Source: an uncultured Alphaproteobacteria bacterium | GTDB taxonomy: Bacteria; Pseudomonadota; Alphaproteobacteria; HIMB59; GCA-002718135 | Direction: 5' to 3' | Length of the DNA: 64,000 nucleotides | NCBI GenBank assembly: GCA_902619055.1 | Contig: CACNCW010000001.1 | Location: 1 to 64,000, forward strand | Part shown: positions 41,817 to 51,950 of the stretch, one piece after another | Layout of the letters: every line of letters starts with the position of its first letter | Numbering within the stretch: the stretch's first letter is position 1 | The notes under the pieces: generated by a model | What the model was told of the DNA's origin: nothing | Databases searched by the model: none | What the model saw: the letters and a program-made list of their open reading frames with translations, nothing else | Made by a program: the position numbers and the translations under genes

Positions 41817-43190
41817 ATGAGCAATAAATGGTCACCAAATAGTTGGAGAAATAAAAATGCTCTTCATATGCCTAACTATCAGAATGAAGATCATCTAAAT
41901 AAAACTCTAAATGAAATTTCCAAATATCCACCTTTAGTTTTTGCTGGAGAAGCGAGACTATTAAAAAAGAAACTTGGAGAAGTTTCAAACGGAAATGCTT
42001 TTTTATTACAAGGTGGAGATTGTGCAGAAAGTTTTGCAGATTTTCATCCAGATAATATTAGAGATACATTTAAAGTTATTTTACAAATGGCTGTTGTATT
42101 AACGTTTGGCGCTTCTTGTCCAATTGTTAAAGTAGGAAGAATTGCTGGACAGTTTGCAAAGCCAAGATCATCTGCTACAGAAGTTATTAATGATTTAGAA
42201 CTTGAGTCTTATAAAGGCGATATAATTAATGGGATAGACTTCAATCAAAAAGACAGAGATCCTAATCCAGATAGATTAATTCAGGCCTACAATCAGTCTG
42301 CATCTACACTTAATCTTTTAAGAGCTTTTTCTCAGGGCGGTTTTGCCAATTTAAATAAAATACATCAATGGAACCTAAATTTTGTTAAAGGTGAGAATGC
42401 TGCTAAATTTAGAGAGATATCTTCTAGAATTGACGAATGCTTATCTTTTATGGAGGCATGTGGAATAAATGGAAACAGTGTAAGACAATTAAATGAAACA
42501 GACTTCTTTACAAGTCATGAAGCTTTACTTCTTCAATATGAGGAAGCATTAACAAGAATAGATAGTACTTCAGGTAAGTGGTACGATGTTTCAGCTCACA
42601 TGTTGTGGGTAGGTGATAGAACACGACAACTTGATGGAGCACATATTGAATTTTTAAGAGGTATTGAGAACCCTATAGGTATTAAAGTGGGTCCAAGCAC
42701 AAAGACAGAAGAACTATTAAAGATATTAGATGTGTTGAATCCAAATAATGAAGCTGGAAAAATAACGCTGATATGTAGAATGGGTCATGAAAAAGTTAGT
42801 GGAATACTTCCAAAAATAATTAGATCAGTTAATTCAGCTGGTAAAAATGTTGTTTGGACTTGTGACCCCATGCATGGAAATACTATCAAATCTAACACGG
42901 GTTTTAAAACTAGGCCATTAAAAGATATAATTTCTGAAATTCAGCAATTTTTTCAAATTCACAGAAGCGAAGGAACATATCCAGGCGGCGTCCATTTAGA
43001 AATGACTGGTCAAGATGTTACAGAATGTATGGGAGGTCTTCAAGAAATAACAGATGAAGATCTAAAAAATAGATATCATACATATTGTGATCCGAGACTA
43101 AATGCCTCGCAGTCTCTAGAATTGGCTTTTTTATTATCAGATTTTTTAAAAGAAGAAAAATTGCTCTCAAAGCAATCTTCAAATTTGTAA
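41817..43190 (+). CDS. aroG: Class II 3-deoxy-7-phosphoheptulonate (DAHP) synthase
   Basis: 457-residue class II (plant/AroA-II type) DAHP synthase, first enzyme of the shikimate pathway. It begins WSPNSWRNKNALHMPNY, then has PPLVFAGEARLLKKKL, FLLQGGDCAESFADFHPDNI, the metal- and PEP-binding RIAGQFAKPRS, SAHMLWVGDRTRQLDGAH, and VVWTCDPMHGNTI. The C-terminal GGVHLEMTGQDVTECMGG and YCDPRLNASQSLELAFL are complete. No aromatic-responsive leader peptide was recognised in the 47-base gap after glmU. Confidence 0.95.
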   Translation: MSNKWSPNSWRNKNALHMPNYQNEDHLNKTLNEISKYPPLVFAGEARLLKKKLGEVSNGNAFLLQGGDCAESFADFHPDNIRDTFKVILQMAVVLTFGASCPIVKVGRIAGQFAKPRSSATEVINDLELESYKGDIINGIDFNQKDRDPNPDRLIQAYNQSASTLNLLRAFSQGGFANLNKIHQWNLNFVKGENAAKFREISSRIDECLSFMEACGINGNSVRQLNETDFFTSHEALLLQYEEALTRIDSTSGKWYDVSAHMLWVGDRTRQLDGAHIEFLRGIENPIGIKVGPSTKTEELLKILDVLNPNNEAGKITLICRMGHEKVSGILPKIIRSVNSAGKNVVWTCDPMHGNTIKSNTGFKTRPLKDIISEIQQFFQIHRSEGTYPGGVHLEMTGQDVTECMGGLQEITDEDLKNRYHTYCDPRLNASQSLELAFLLSDFLKEEKLLSKQSSNL

Positions 43191-43213
43191 ATTTATATTT
43201 ATATATATCAATT

Positions 43214-43954
43214 ATGAATTCAAAAGATAAAATCGTATACATTTCTAATTGGATTAAAGATTACACCAAATCTATAAATAATAATCCAACTACACTAGTA
43301 ATAGGAGTGTCAGGAGGAGTTGACTCAGCTCTTACAAGCACCTTATGTGCTCAAACTGGTTTAAAAACTATAGCTGTTTCAATGCCTATTAAGCAAAATT
43401 CATCACAACATGATTTAAGTTTAAGACATTTAGAATTTTTAGAGCAAAATTACCAAAATGTAGAAACAAAAATAATTGAGCTAGATAATGTTTTTAAAAC
43501 ATTTCAAAATACGATGCAAAACTTTGATAGTGAGTTAGCTTTTGCAAATTCAAGATCAAGACTAAGAATGGTAACTCTATACCAAATAGCTCAAAGTAAT
43601 AATGGTATAGTTGTTGGTACTGGAAATAAAGTTGAAGATTTTGGTGTTGGATTTTATACAAAATATGGTGATGGAGGTGTAGATATATCGCCAATAGCAG
43701 ATTGTACTAAAACTGAGGTGTGGGAATTAGCCGAAGAAATTGGGGTTATAAAAGATATTATTAGCGCAGCACCGACAGATGGTTTATGGGATGATAGTAG
43801 AAATGATGAAAGCCAGCTTGGTCTTTCATATAAGCAATTAGAAGAAGCAATGGAAAATAAGTCTAGTGAATACTACAGTAGATACAAAGAAATTAGAAAG
43901 CCAAATCTTCATAAGATGAAGCCTATTCCCGTTTGCGAAATTCCTAAAGAATAA
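43214..43954 (+). CDS. nadE: NH3-dependent NAD+ synthetase
   Basis: 246-residue PP-loop ATPase that amidates deamido-NAD to NAD. The P-loop is GVSGGVDSALTSTLC; NSRSRLRMVTLYQIAQ, VVGTGNKVEDFGVGFYTKYGDGGVD (Mg and ATP contacts) and SAAPTDGLWDDSRNDESQLG follow. There is no N-terminal nitrilase/glutaminase domain, so it uses ammonia or an external glutaminase. It ends 1 base before gltX and is probably in one transcript with it. Confidence 0.94.
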   Translation: MNSKDKIVYISNWIKDYTKSINNNPTTLVIGVSGGVDSALTSTLCAQTGLKTIAVSMPIKQNSSQHDLSLRHLEFLEQNYQNVETKIIELDNVFKTFQNTMQNFDSELAFANSRSRLRMVTLYQIAQSNNGIVVGTGNKVEDFGVGFYTKYGDGGVDISPIADCTKTEVWELAEEIGVIKDIISAAPTDGLWDDSRNDESQLGLSYKQLEEAMENKSSEYYSRYKEIRKPNLHKMKPIPVCEIPKE

Positions 43955-43955
43955 T

Positions 43956-45290
43956 ATGAAATGTAGGTTCGCTCCTAGCCCTACAGGAAAAATACATATT
44001 GGTAATGCCAGATCAGCAATTTTGAATTGGATTTTTTGTCAAAAAAATCAAGGTGAGTTTGTATTAAGAATTGATGATACTGATGCCAATAGGAGTTCTA
44101 AAGAATTTGAGACAAGTATCAAAGATGATCTTAAATGGCTTGGATTAAATTGGAATTATACTTTTAATCAGTCCTCTAGACAACATATTTACAATGAGAA
44201 AATCCAAATTCTAAAACAAAATAAAAGACTTTATCCATGTTTTGAAACAGAAGAGGAATTAGCTTTAAAGAAAAAATCTTTATTATCATCTGGGAAACCA
44301 CCTATTTATGATAGATCATCATTAAATCTAAGTAATGAAGAAGTAGAAAAAAAAATAGAATCTGGAATTCAACCCCATTGGAGATTCAAATTAGATCATG
44401 AAAATATTGTTTGGAAAGATATCATTAAAGGAGATGTTTCATTTGATGCAAAAAATTTGAGTGATCCTGTTTTAATTAGAGCTGATGGAACATTGTTATA
44501 CCATTTACCTTCAGTCATTGATGATATTGAAGAAAAAATTACACATATTATTAGAGGGGAAGATCACATAGCTAATACTGCTTATCATATTCAAATCTTT
44601 AAAGCTCTTGAATCTTCTATTCCATCATTTGCTCATCATCCATTCTTAGTTGATGAAACTGGTAAGGGTTTTAGCAAAAGACTTGGAAGTCTTTCAATTG
44701 AAAATTTTAGAGACGAAGGATACGAAAATATATCTTTACTTAATTATTTTCTTTTTATTGGTTCGAGCAGTAATATTGATCCAATCAAAGATTTAAATGA
44801 AATAGTAAAAAAATTTGATATTCAAAGCTTATCTAGATCTTCTGCTAAATTTTCAATTGAATCCTTAAGAAATCTTAATGAAAATACCATTAAATTATTT
44901 AGTTATAATGAGATTAGTCATAAGTTAAAAAATATAAAATCTAATTTTCAAAAAGAGAGTTTTTGGCGTTTTATTAAAAATAATATTTCATTTGTTAATC
45001 AAGCTAAAGAATGGGAAGAAGTAATTACAAAAATAAATAATGCTAAAGATTTAAATATTGATGATAGTTTTATTAATACGGCAGTTGATGAATTACCCGA
45101 GGATCCTTTTGATGAAACAACATGGGATCATTGGACATCAAAAATTAACAAAAAAACTGGGCTTAAAGGAAAAGATTTATTCATGCCTTTGAGGTTAATT
45201 TTGACAGGAAAATCTCATGGACCCGAATTAAAATATCTACTACCATTATTTGATAGAGACGAAATCTTGCAAAAACTTGGAAAAATCTAG
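43956..45290 (+). CDS. gltX: Glutamyl-tRNA synthetase (GluRS2-like)
   Basis: 444-residue class I aminoacyl-tRNA synthetase. The HIGH motif is PTGKIHIGNARSA and the KMSKS-like loop is GFSKRLGS. The catalytic core has VLRIDDTDANRS and HIIRGEDHIANTAYHIQIF. HIGNAR, the short length and the RIDDTD context fit the GltX2 group that many alphaproteobacteria carry beside GltX1, one of which charges tRNA-Gln for later amidation. The division of labour with a second copy cannot be seen here. Confidence 0.93.
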   Translation: MKCRFAPSPTGKIHIGNARSAILNWIFCQKNQGEFVLRIDDTDANRSSKEFETSIKDDLKWLGLNWNYTFNQSSRQHIYNEKIQILKQNKRLYPCFETEEELALKKKSLLSSGKPPIYDRSSLNLSNEEVEKKIESGIQPHWRFKLDHENIVWKDIIKGDVSFDAKNLSDPVLIRADGTLLYHLPSVIDDIEEKITHIIRGEDHIANTAYHIQIFKALESSIPSFAHHPFLVDETGKGFSKRLGSLSIENFRDEGYENISLLNYFLFIGSSSNIDPIKDLNEIVKKFDIQSLSRSSAKFSIESLRNLNENTIKLFSYNEISHKLKNIKSNFQKESFWRFIKNNISFVNQAKEWEEVITKINNAKDLNIDDSFINTAVDELPEDPFDETTWDHWTSKINKKTGLKGKDLFMPLRLILTGKSHGPELKYLLPLFDRDEILQKLGKI

Positions 45291-45328
45291 CAAATTTTAA
45301 TTTATACTCTATTAGCGATCTAGTAATT

Positions 45329-46915
45329 ATGGAAGATAAAGTATATTTATTCGATACCACACTTAGAGATGGTCAGCAAACAACAGGAGTTAATTTTTCT
45401 GTTAGTGATAAAATGAATATATCCCAACATCTTGACGATTTAGGAATAGATTACATTGAAGGTGGATGGCCGGGAGCAAATCCTACCGATAATGATTTTT
45501 TTTCAAGAAATACAAAATTTTTAAAAAGTAAATTGACTGCCTTTGGTATGACAAGAAGACCAGGTAGAAGTGCAGATAACGATCCAGGATTAAATGCACT
45601 TATTAATTCAAGCGCAAGTTGTGTTTGTATTGTAGGTAAATCATCATCGTTTCACGTAAAAAATGCTTTAGAGATATCTGAAGATGAAAATTTAAAAATG
45701 ATCAGTGATAGTATTCAATCAATAAAAAATAAAAACAAAGAGCCAATTTTTGATGCAGAACATTTTTTTGATGGCTTTAAAGAGAATAAAGAGTTTGCAT
45801 TGCATTGTATTAAAGCAGCGTATGACGCTGGTGCAAGATGGGTTGTGCTTTGTGATACAAATGGAGGAACTCTTCCAGATGAAATTTACAATATTGTTTC
45901 AGAAGTAGTAAAAGTTATACCAGGTCAAAATGTTGGTATACATGCTCACAATGATACTGACAATGCAGTTGCAAATGCATTAGCAGCTATTAATGCTGGA
46001 GCAAGACAGATACAGGGAACAATTAATGGTTTAGGAGAAAGATGTGGAAATACTAATTTAATTTCCTTAATTCCATCTTTGGTTCTAAAAACAAAATATA
46101 AAACGAATATTTCTAAAGATAAGTTAAAAAATTTAATTCATATTTCTAGAACATTAAATGATATTCTTAACATGCCTTCAAGAAAAAATGCTCCATATGT
46201 TGGAGATCATGCTTTCTCTCATAAAGGTGGATTACATGCATCTGCAATAGAAAAAAATTCTTCAACATATGAACATATTAAACCAGAAATTGTTGGTAAT
46301 TCTAGAAACGTAGTAATTTCAAATCAGGCAGGAAAATCTAATATATTAAATCAATTAAATAAGATTAATATTGATCTACCTAAAAATGAAATCAACAATA
46401 TCTTAGAGGTTATCAAGGAAAAAGAATCAGAAGGATATTCATTTGATACTGCTTTAGCTAGTTTTGAACTATTAGTAAGACGTAATCTTGGTCATTTTGA
46501 GGATTTTTATAATTTAGAAAAATTTAGAGTAACAGATGAAAGAAGATGGAATGCTAAAGGTGAAATTGTTACTGAAGCAGAGGCTACGGTATTTTTAAAA
46601 GTTAAAGATTCAAATATGATGACAGTGGGTACTGGAAATGGTCCAGTAAATGCTATTGATAGTGCATTAAGAAAAGCCCTAATTGATTATTATCCTAATC
46701 TCAAAGATTTAAAGTTAACTGATTACAAGGTTATGATTCTTTCATCAGAAAAAGGTACTGGTGCTATCACAAGAGTTTTAATTGAATCATCTGATTCAAC
46801 TAATACACATTGGACAACTATTGGCGTATCTCCAAATATTATTGATGCATCTTATAGCGCTATTTTTGATAGTATTACTTTTAAGCTATTAAATGATTTA
46901 AAGAATAAAAATTGA
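45329..46915 (+). CDS. cimA: (R)-citramalate synthase
   Basis: 528-residue DRE-TIM metallolyase that condenses pyruvate and acetyl-CoA to citramalate, opening the threonine-independent route to 2-oxobutyrate and isoleucine. It has FDTTLRDGQQTTGVNFSVSDK, the DYIEGGWPGANPTDNDFF block that distinguishes CimA from 2-isopropylmalate synthase, FGMTRRPGRSADNDP, and IHAHNDTDNAVANALAAINAG. The C-terminal LeuA-type allosteric domain (about 400-525) suggests feedback by isoleucine. The stop overlaps the TTG of trmJ by 3 bases. Confidence 0.93.
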   Translation: MEDKVYLFDTTLRDGQQTTGVNFSVSDKMNISQHLDDLGIDYIEGGWPGANPTDNDFFSRNTKFLKSKLTAFGMTRRPGRSADNDPGLNALINSSASCVCIVGKSSSFHVKNALEISEDENLKMISDSIQSIKNKNKEPIFDAEHFFDGFKENKEFALHCIKAAYDAGARWVVLCDTNGGTLPDEIYNIVSEVVKVIPGQNVGIHAHNDTDNAVANALAAINAGARQIQGTINGLGERCGNTNLISLIPSLVLKTKYKTNISKDKLKNLIHISRTLNDILNMPSRKNAPYVGDHAFSHKGGLHASAIEKNSSTYEHIKPEIVGNSRNVVISNQAGKSNILNQLNKINIDLPKNEINNILEVIKEKESEGYSFDTALASFELLVRRNLGHFEDFYNLEKFRVTDERRWNAKGEIVTEAEATVFLKVKDSNMMTVGTGNGPVNAIDSALRKALIDYYPNLKDLKLTDYKVMILSSEKGTGAITRVLIESSDSTNTHWTTIGVSPNIIDASYSAIFDSITFKLLNDLKNKN

Positions 46916-47622
46916 CTCCAAAAAACCCAAGCATAATTTTAGTTAGACCCCAACTTCCTGAAAATATTGGAATGGTTGCTCGTGTTATGCACAACTTTGG
47001 TTTAAAAGATCTAATTGTTGTTTCGCCAAGAGATAAATGGTTAAACAATAAATCAATAAAAGCAGCAAAAAAAGCAACGAAAATTATTAAGAATATTAAA
47101 GTTTATGATGATTTAGAAATTGCACTTTCTAATTTTTCTTATGTTGTGGCTACAACGAATAGAAGAAGATATTTGGAAAAAAATTCTACTAACGATTTTA
47201 AATTCATTAAAAGAAAAATTACTGTTAATAAAAAAACAGCAATACTTTTTGGCCCTGAAAATTCAGGACTTTCAAATGAGGATTTGAGATTATCTGATAT
47301 TATTTTTACTATTGAAACAAGTAGTAAAAGTAATTCATTAAACCTTTCTCATGCAGTTACTGTTTTAAGTCATAAATTATTTGAATTGAATAATTTAAAA
47401 ATAACTAATTCTATTTCAATTGAAAAAGATAATATTAGTAAATATCAATTATCTAAATTCTTAAATTATATGATTGAGAAACTTGAAAATAAAAAATTTT
47501 TTATACCAAGTGAAAAAAAAGAAAGTATGAAAAATAATATTTATAGTATTTTCACAAAAATCCCTCTTACAAAGAAAGAATTGCAGACATTATGGGGAAT
47601 TACTAAAAAACTTAATAAATAA
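46912..47622 (+). CDS. trmJ: tRNA 2'-O-methyltransferase of the TrmJ family
   Basis: 236-residue SPOUT methyltransferase. The N-terminal ILVRPQLPENIGMVARVMHNFGL, the middle FGPENSGLSNEDL and the trefoil-knot SAM site SNSLNLSHAVTVLSHKL are typical of TrmJ, which methylates position 32 of some tRNAs. A C-terminal helical extension (about 170-236) ends in TKIPLTKKELQTLWGI, as in TrmJ dimers. It starts with TTG overlapping the cimA stop. Confidence 0.9.
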   Translation: MTPKNPSIILVRPQLPENIGMVARVMHNFGLKDLIVVSPRDKWLNNKSIKAAKKATKIIKNIKVYDDLEIALSNFSYVVATTNRRRYLEKNSTNDFKFIKRKITVNKKTAILFGPENSGLSNEDLRLSDIIFTIETSSKSNSLNLSHAVTVLSHKLFELNNLKITNSISIEKDNISKYQLSKFLNYMIEKLENKKFFIPSEKKESMKNNIYSIFTKIPLTKKELQTLWGITKKLNK

Positions 47623-47685
47623 GCCAAAAATTGAGTATATTAAATTTGACATAGTACTTTAAATCACTATATACCCCTCATATTA

Positions 47686-48306
47686 ATGACAAAAAGACAT
47701 AACGCTAAATATAAAATTGATAGAAGGTTAGGTGTGAACTTATGGGGGAGACCTAAAAGCCCTTTTAATAGAAGAAACTCAAAGCCCGGTCAGCATGGTG
47801 TACAAGGACAAAGAAAGAAACTATCAGATTATGGAAATCAGTTATTTGCTAAGCAAAAACTTAAGTTTTATTACGGTGATTTAACTGAAAGACAATTTAG
47901 GAATATTTTTAAAAAAGCTTCCAATATTAAAGGCGATACAAGTCAGATTTTAATTGAACTTTTAGAAAGAAGATTAGATGCTACAGTCTATAGAATGAAA
48001 TTTGTACCTACAATTTTTTCAGCAAGACAGTTAGTTAATCATGGTCATGTAAAGGTCAATGGAAAAAGAGTTAACATTCCATCTTATAGTGTTAGCGATG
48101 GAGATGAGATCTCAATAAGAGATAAAAGTAAAGAAATTAACTTAATTGTAGAATCAGTTAGTTCTCAAGAAAGAGAAATTCCAGAATACTTAGAAGTTGA
48201 TGTAAAAGAGTTGAAAGGCCGTTTTTTAAGAGCACCTCTAATTCATGATGTTCCTTATCCTGTAACTATGGAACCTAATTTAGTTATTGAGTATTATTCA
48301 AGATAA
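47686..48306 (+). CDS. rpsD: 30S ribosomal protein S4
   Basis: 206-residue primary 16S-rRNA-binding protein. The N-terminal region has [19 protein letters not shown] and [17 protein letters not shown], and the S4 RNA-binding domain (about 90-155) has [36 protein letters not shown] split over two strands, then [18 protein letters not shown]. No zinc cysteines are present in the N-terminus. The 3' end overlaps the convergent RarD-type gene by 23 bases. Confidence 0.97.
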   Translation: MTKRHNAKYKIDRRLGVNLWGRPKSPFNRRNSKPGQHGVQGQRKKLSDYGNQLFAKQKLKFYYGDLTERQFRNIFKKASNIKGDTSQILIELLERRLDATVYRMKFVPTIFSARQLVNHGHVKVNGKRVNIPSYSVSDGDEISIRDKSKEINLIVESVSSQEREIPEYLEVDVKELKGRFLRAPLIHDVPYPVTMEPNLVIEYYSR

Positions 48307-49183
48307 TTTCTTTTTTATAACTATCATAAATATAAATTATTATTCCTATCCAAATAATTATAAATGATATTAACTTAATTTGTAAAATTTCTTCATTAAG
48401 AATAAATACTGAAGTTATAAAATGAAATGTTGGTGCTAAGTAAAATAAAACTCCAGCAAGACCTAATTGAATAAATTTTAAGCCCAAATTAAAAAATAAT
48501 AATGGAAAAATTGTTACAGCTCCTGTTAGAATTAAAAATAATGATGTCTTCAAATCAATACTAAAGATACTATTTTCATTTTGCCAAAATAAATAAACTA
48601 AGTATGGTATAGATATTAAAGATATTATGAATGTCTCGTATAGTAAGCCAATTGAAGCATTAACATTAACTTGTTTTCTTAATAATCCATATATTGCCCA
48701 TGAGGTTCCAATCCAAATTACTAGGAATGGAAATTGAGTTAAATTAATAAATAAGAATAATATACCTAAGAACATAAAACATACAGATGCAAATTTAGGC
48801 TTAGTTATTTTCTCATTTAAAAAAAAATAACCTAAAATAATACTGATCATTGGAGTAATAAAGTAACCCATTGATGCATCCTGAACTCTTTCTAGTCCTA
48901 CAGAATAAATAAAACCTGACCAGTTACCTGCAATAAGAAAAGCTGTAATTGTTAAAATAAAAATTTTTTTTCTAGATTTAAATATTTTAATAAAATCACT
49001 TATGTTTGAAATTAAAGTTAATAATAAAAATAAAAAAATAAATGACCAGAAACCTCTGTGAGCTACAACCTCAATAGTTTCAACGTGATTTAATTCATTA
49101 AAAAAAAGGGGTTGTGGAAGCCCCCAAAAAATTGCTGCAATACAGGAAAATATTACACCTTTAGAAAATTTATTATTTAACAA
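48284..49183 (-). CDS. RarD-type EamA transporter
   Basis: 299-residue ten-helix DMT-superfamily protein of the RarD group. It starts with [20 protein letters not shown] and has [18 protein letters not shown], the RarD hallmark, then [20 protein letters not shown] with [12 protein letters not shown] closing the first EamA repeat, and [20 protein letters not shown] in the second. The substrate is unknown. It is the last gene of a short minus-strand group after the glutaredoxin gene (1-base gap). Confidence 0.9.
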   Translation of the reverse strand: MLNNKFSKGVIFSCIAAIFWGLPQPLFFNELNHVETIEVVAHRGFWSFIFLFLLLTLISNISDFIKIFKSRKKIFILTITAFLIAGNWSGFIYSVGLERVQDASMGYFITPMISIILGYFFLNEKITKPKFASVCFMFLGILFLFINLTQFPFLVIWIGTSWAIYGLLRKQVNVNASIGLLYETFIISLISIPYLVYLFWQNENSIFSIDLKTSLFLILTGAVTIFPLLFFNLGLKFIQLGLAGVLFYLAPTFHFITSVFILNEEILQIKLISFIIIWIGIIIYIYDSYKKEIILNNTQ

Positions 49184-49184
49184 T

Positions 49185-49526
49185 CTAGGAAGGGTTTACG
49201 TCTATTCCATTTGTATTGAATAATTCTAATAATTCACCACTTTCAAACATTTCAGTTATGATATCACACCCACCTATAAATTCTTTCTTAACATAAAGTT
49301 GTGGTATGGTTGGCCAATTAGAATATATTTTAATACCTTCTCTCATTTCATCACTCTCTAACACATTCACACTTCCAAATTTAACACCTACTTTATTTAA
49401 TATTTCAACTACTCTTGCAGAAAATCCACACATTGGAAATACGGGGGTACCCTTCATAAAAAGCATTACATCATTAGAGTTAATTTCATTTTCTATATTT
49501 TGAGATACATGGTCGTTACTATTCAT
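49185..49526 (-). CDS. grxD: Monothiol glutaredoxin, CGFS type
   Basis: 113-residue Grx4-type protein that carries [2Fe-2S] clusters. The active motif is MCGFSARVVEIL, with the glutathione-binding FMKGTP before it and NWPTIPQLYVKKEFIGGCDII after it. It is 2 bases downstream of the BolA-family gene; CGFS glutaredoxins and BolA proteins form cluster-bridged heterodimers, so the pair is a functional unit for Fe-S or iron control. Confidence 0.95.
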   Translation of the reverse strand: MNSNDHVSQNIENEINSNDVMLFMKGTPVFPMCGFSARVVEILNKVGVKFGSVNVLESDEMREGIKIYSNWPTIPQLYVKKEFIGGCDIITEMFESGELLELFNTNGIDVNPS

Positions 49527-49528
49527 TA

Positions 49529-49759
49529 TTACTCCGATACGGTTTTTAGCTTAAGTGCGTGCAAATCACTACCCATTTTACCATTAAAAGCATCATAAAC
49601 CATCTTATGTTGTTCTACTCTTGTTTTTCCAGAAAAAGATTTTGATGTTACTGTAGCACTGTAATGATCACCATCTCCTTTAAGATCTTCAATTTCAACA
49701 GTTGCATCAGGTATAGCTTCTTTAATAAATTGTTCAATTTGTTTAATGGTCATTGGCAT
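49529..49759 (-). CDS. BolA family protein
   Basis: 76-residue BolA-like protein. It shows IKQIEQFIKEAIPDATVEI, the loop DLKGDGDHYSATVTS with the cluster-ligand His candidate, and the helix GKTRVEQHKMVYDAF with the second conserved His, ending in HALKLKT. It partners the CGFS glutaredoxin encoded directly downstream. The start may be the first or third codon (MPMTIKQ). Confidence 0.92.
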   Translation of the reverse strand: MPMTIKQIEQFIKEAIPDATVEIEDLKGDGDHYSATVTSKSFSGKTRVEQHKMVYDAFNGKMGSDLHALKLKTVSE

Positions 49760-49796
49760 ACCTATAAAATAGTTCAGATATTAGTAAAAATAAAGA

Positions 49797-51089
49797 TTAT
49801 TTAATTTTATTTTTAAAAATCCAATCTATTTTCTTTAAATCATTATCATCTTTAATGATTTTCATGATTTCTTTTGAATTTAATATTTTATTTAATTCTT
49901 TATTTTTTTGAAAAACTTGGGAAAAATTCTTATTATTATTCCATGTTTCCATGGCACTTTCTTGAACAATTTTATAGGCTTGTTGTCTTTTCAGTCCTTT
50001 TTCAATTAATTTTAACATAATATTGTGAGTTCTATGTAAGCCTCCAAGCATATTTAAATTTTTCAACATATTTTTTGGATAGACTTTTAAATTCTTTATA
50101 ATGCCATTTAAACGATTCAGTGCAAAATCAGTTGCAATTGTAATATCTGGAGTCATAATTCTTTCAACACTAGAATGACTAATATCTCTTTCGTGCCAAA
50201 GTACGATATTTTCTAGAGAAGGTATTACACCACTTCTAATATACCTTGAAATACCTGTTAAGTTCTCACTTAATACCGGATTACGTTTGTGAGGCATTGC
50301 AGAAGAACCTTTTTGATTAGAAGAAAAACTTTCTTCAACTTCTAATACCTCTGTTTTTTGTAAATTTCGAATTTCCACAGCAAACCTCTCAATAGAAGAT
50401 GCTAAAATTCCTAGTACTGAGAAAAAATACGCATGCCTATCTCTTGGAATTACTTGAGTTGATACATCTTCAGAATTTAGTTTAAGTTTTTTTGCTACAT
50501 AATCTTGAACTCGTGGGTCTATAGAATTAAATGTTCCAACAGGCCCAGAAATAGCACAAACAGATATTTCGTTGATCGCTTGATCAAGTCTTTCTAAATT
50601 TCTTTTAAACTCAAAATAAAAGGAAGATAATTTTAATCCAAAAGTAATAGGTTCAGCATGTATACCATGACTTCTCCCAATCATTAATGTGTCTTTATAT
50701 TTTTTAGATTTGATTTTTAAACTTTGAATACATTCTACTAAGCTTTTTCTTATTATTTCAGAGGTTTGCTTTAGTTGTACAGAAAATGAAGTATCAATAA
50801 TATCACTTGATGTTACACCAAAATGAAAATATTTTGATGAGTCGCCAATATATTTGCTTACATTATTAATATAAGCAACAACATCATGTTTTGTTTCTTT
50901 TTCAATTTTTTCTATTTCTTTAATATTAAATTTTGCTTTATTTCTTATTTCTTTAGCTGCTTTTTTTGGAATAACGCCGAGCATTGCTTGTTTTTCTGCA
51001 ATCAAACACTCAATCTCTGTCCAAATTGTAAATTTATTTTCTAATGACCAAATCTTTTCAATTTTAGGTCTATTATATCTAGGTATCAT
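49797..51089 (-). CDS. purB: Adenylosuccinate lyase
   Basis: 430-residue fumarase/aspartase-superfamily enzyme acting twice in purine synthesis (SAICAR to AICAR and adenylosuccinate to AMP). It starts MIPRYNRPKIEKIWSLENKF, contains HDVVAYINNVS, YFHFGVTSSDIIDTS, MIGRSHGIHAEP with the general-acid His, and the signature loop SSAMPHKRNPVLSENL. It follows map after 9 bases, apparently in one transcript. Confidence 0.95.
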   Translation of the reverse strand: MIPRYNRPKIEKIWSLENKFTIWTEIECLIAEKQAMLGVIPKKAAKEIRNKAKFNIKEIEKIEKETKHDVVAYINNVSKYIGDSSKYFHFGVTSSDIIDTSFSVQLKQTSEIIRKSLVECIQSLKIKSKKYKDTLMIGRSHGIHAEPITFGLKLSSFYFEFKRNLERLDQAINEISVCAISGPVGTFNSIDPRVQDYVAKKLKLNSEDVSTQVIPRDRHAYFFSVLGILASSIERFAVEIRNLQKTEVLEVEESFSSNQKGSSAMPHKRNPVLSENLTGISRYIRSGVIPSLENIVLWHERDISHSSVERIMTPDITIATDFALNRLNGIIKNLKVYPKNMLKNLNMLGGLHRTHNIMLKLIEKGLKRQQAYKIVQESAMETWNNNKNFSQVFQKNKELNKILNSKEIMKIIKDDNDLKKIDWIFKNKIK

Positions 51090-51098
51090 TTTTTCTAC

Positions 51099-51893
51099 TT
51101 ATACATCCTTTATTGGAAAAGCTGTATTATTTTTAGATAATGTAAATATTTCATTTCCTTCTTCTGTTATTCCAATTGTATGCTCGAATTGAGCAGATAA
51201 GGATTTATCTTTTGTTACAGCTGTCCATCCATCATTTAATATTTTTGTTTGCCATCCACCTAAATTAATCATTGGTTCAATTGTTAAAAACATTCCAGGT
51301 TCTAACATTGGCCCCTCACCTGGTTCTCCAAAGTGTAAAACACTAGGCGGAGTATGAAATTCTTTTCCAATTCCATGACCACAAAAATCTCTTACTACAG
51401 AATAACCTTTTCCTTCTGCAAGTTTCTGAATTTTATTTCCTATATCACCAATATACTTACCAGGTTTAGCTTCACTAATACCAATTAATAAAGATTCATA
51501 AGTTATTTTCAAAAATTCATAATTTTTTTTATTTGTCTTCCCTGCAACAAACATTCTCGAACTATCACCATGCCAACCATTTAGAATAACCGTTACATCT
51601 ACATTTACTATATCGCCATCAGATAGAATTTTTCTTTCAGAAGGAATTCCATGACAAACAACATGATTAACAGATGTACAAACTGATTTTGGAAAACCTT
51701 TATAATTTAAAGGAGCTGGTATTGCTTTGTTTTGAATTATTTGATCATGACATATATCATTTATTTCTTGAGTACTTATACCTGGAACAATCTTCTCATT
51801 TAAAGAATCTAGAACATCAGCAGCTAAAGAACCAGCCTCCCTCATGCCCTCAAAATCTTTTTTCGTATGTATTGGGATATTGTTGTTTCTCAT
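51099..51893 (-). CDS. map: Methionine aminopeptidase, type I
   Basis: 264-residue metallopeptidase removing the initiator methionine. The pita-bread fold ligands are visible: D in VNVDVTVILNGWHGDSSRMF (two aspartates), H in FCGHGIGKEFHTPPSV, E in FLTIEPMINLGG and E in QFEHTIGITEEG. The substrate-pocket segment is PKSVCTSVNHVVCHGIPSER. It has no N-terminal zinc finger, as usual for bacterial type Ia. Divergent from the CinA-like gene over 57 bases. Confidence 0.95.
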   Translation of the reverse strand: MRNNNIPIHTKKDFEGMREAGSLAADVLDSLNEKIVPGISTQEINDICHDQIIQNKAIPAPLNYKGFPKSVCTSVNHVVCHGIPSERKILSDGDIVNVDVTVILNGWHGDSSRMFVAGKTNKKNYEFLKITYESLLIGISEAKPGKYIGDIGNKIQKLAEGKGYSVVRDFCGHGIGKEFHTPPSVLHFGEPGEGPMLEPGMFLTIEPMINLGGWQTKILNDGWTAVTKDKSLSAQFEHTIGITEEGNEIFTLSKNNTAFPIKDV

Positions 51894-51950
51894 TTAAAAA
51901 ATAATTACATACGATTAATAAATAATATATAGAAAATATCAATTAATCAT

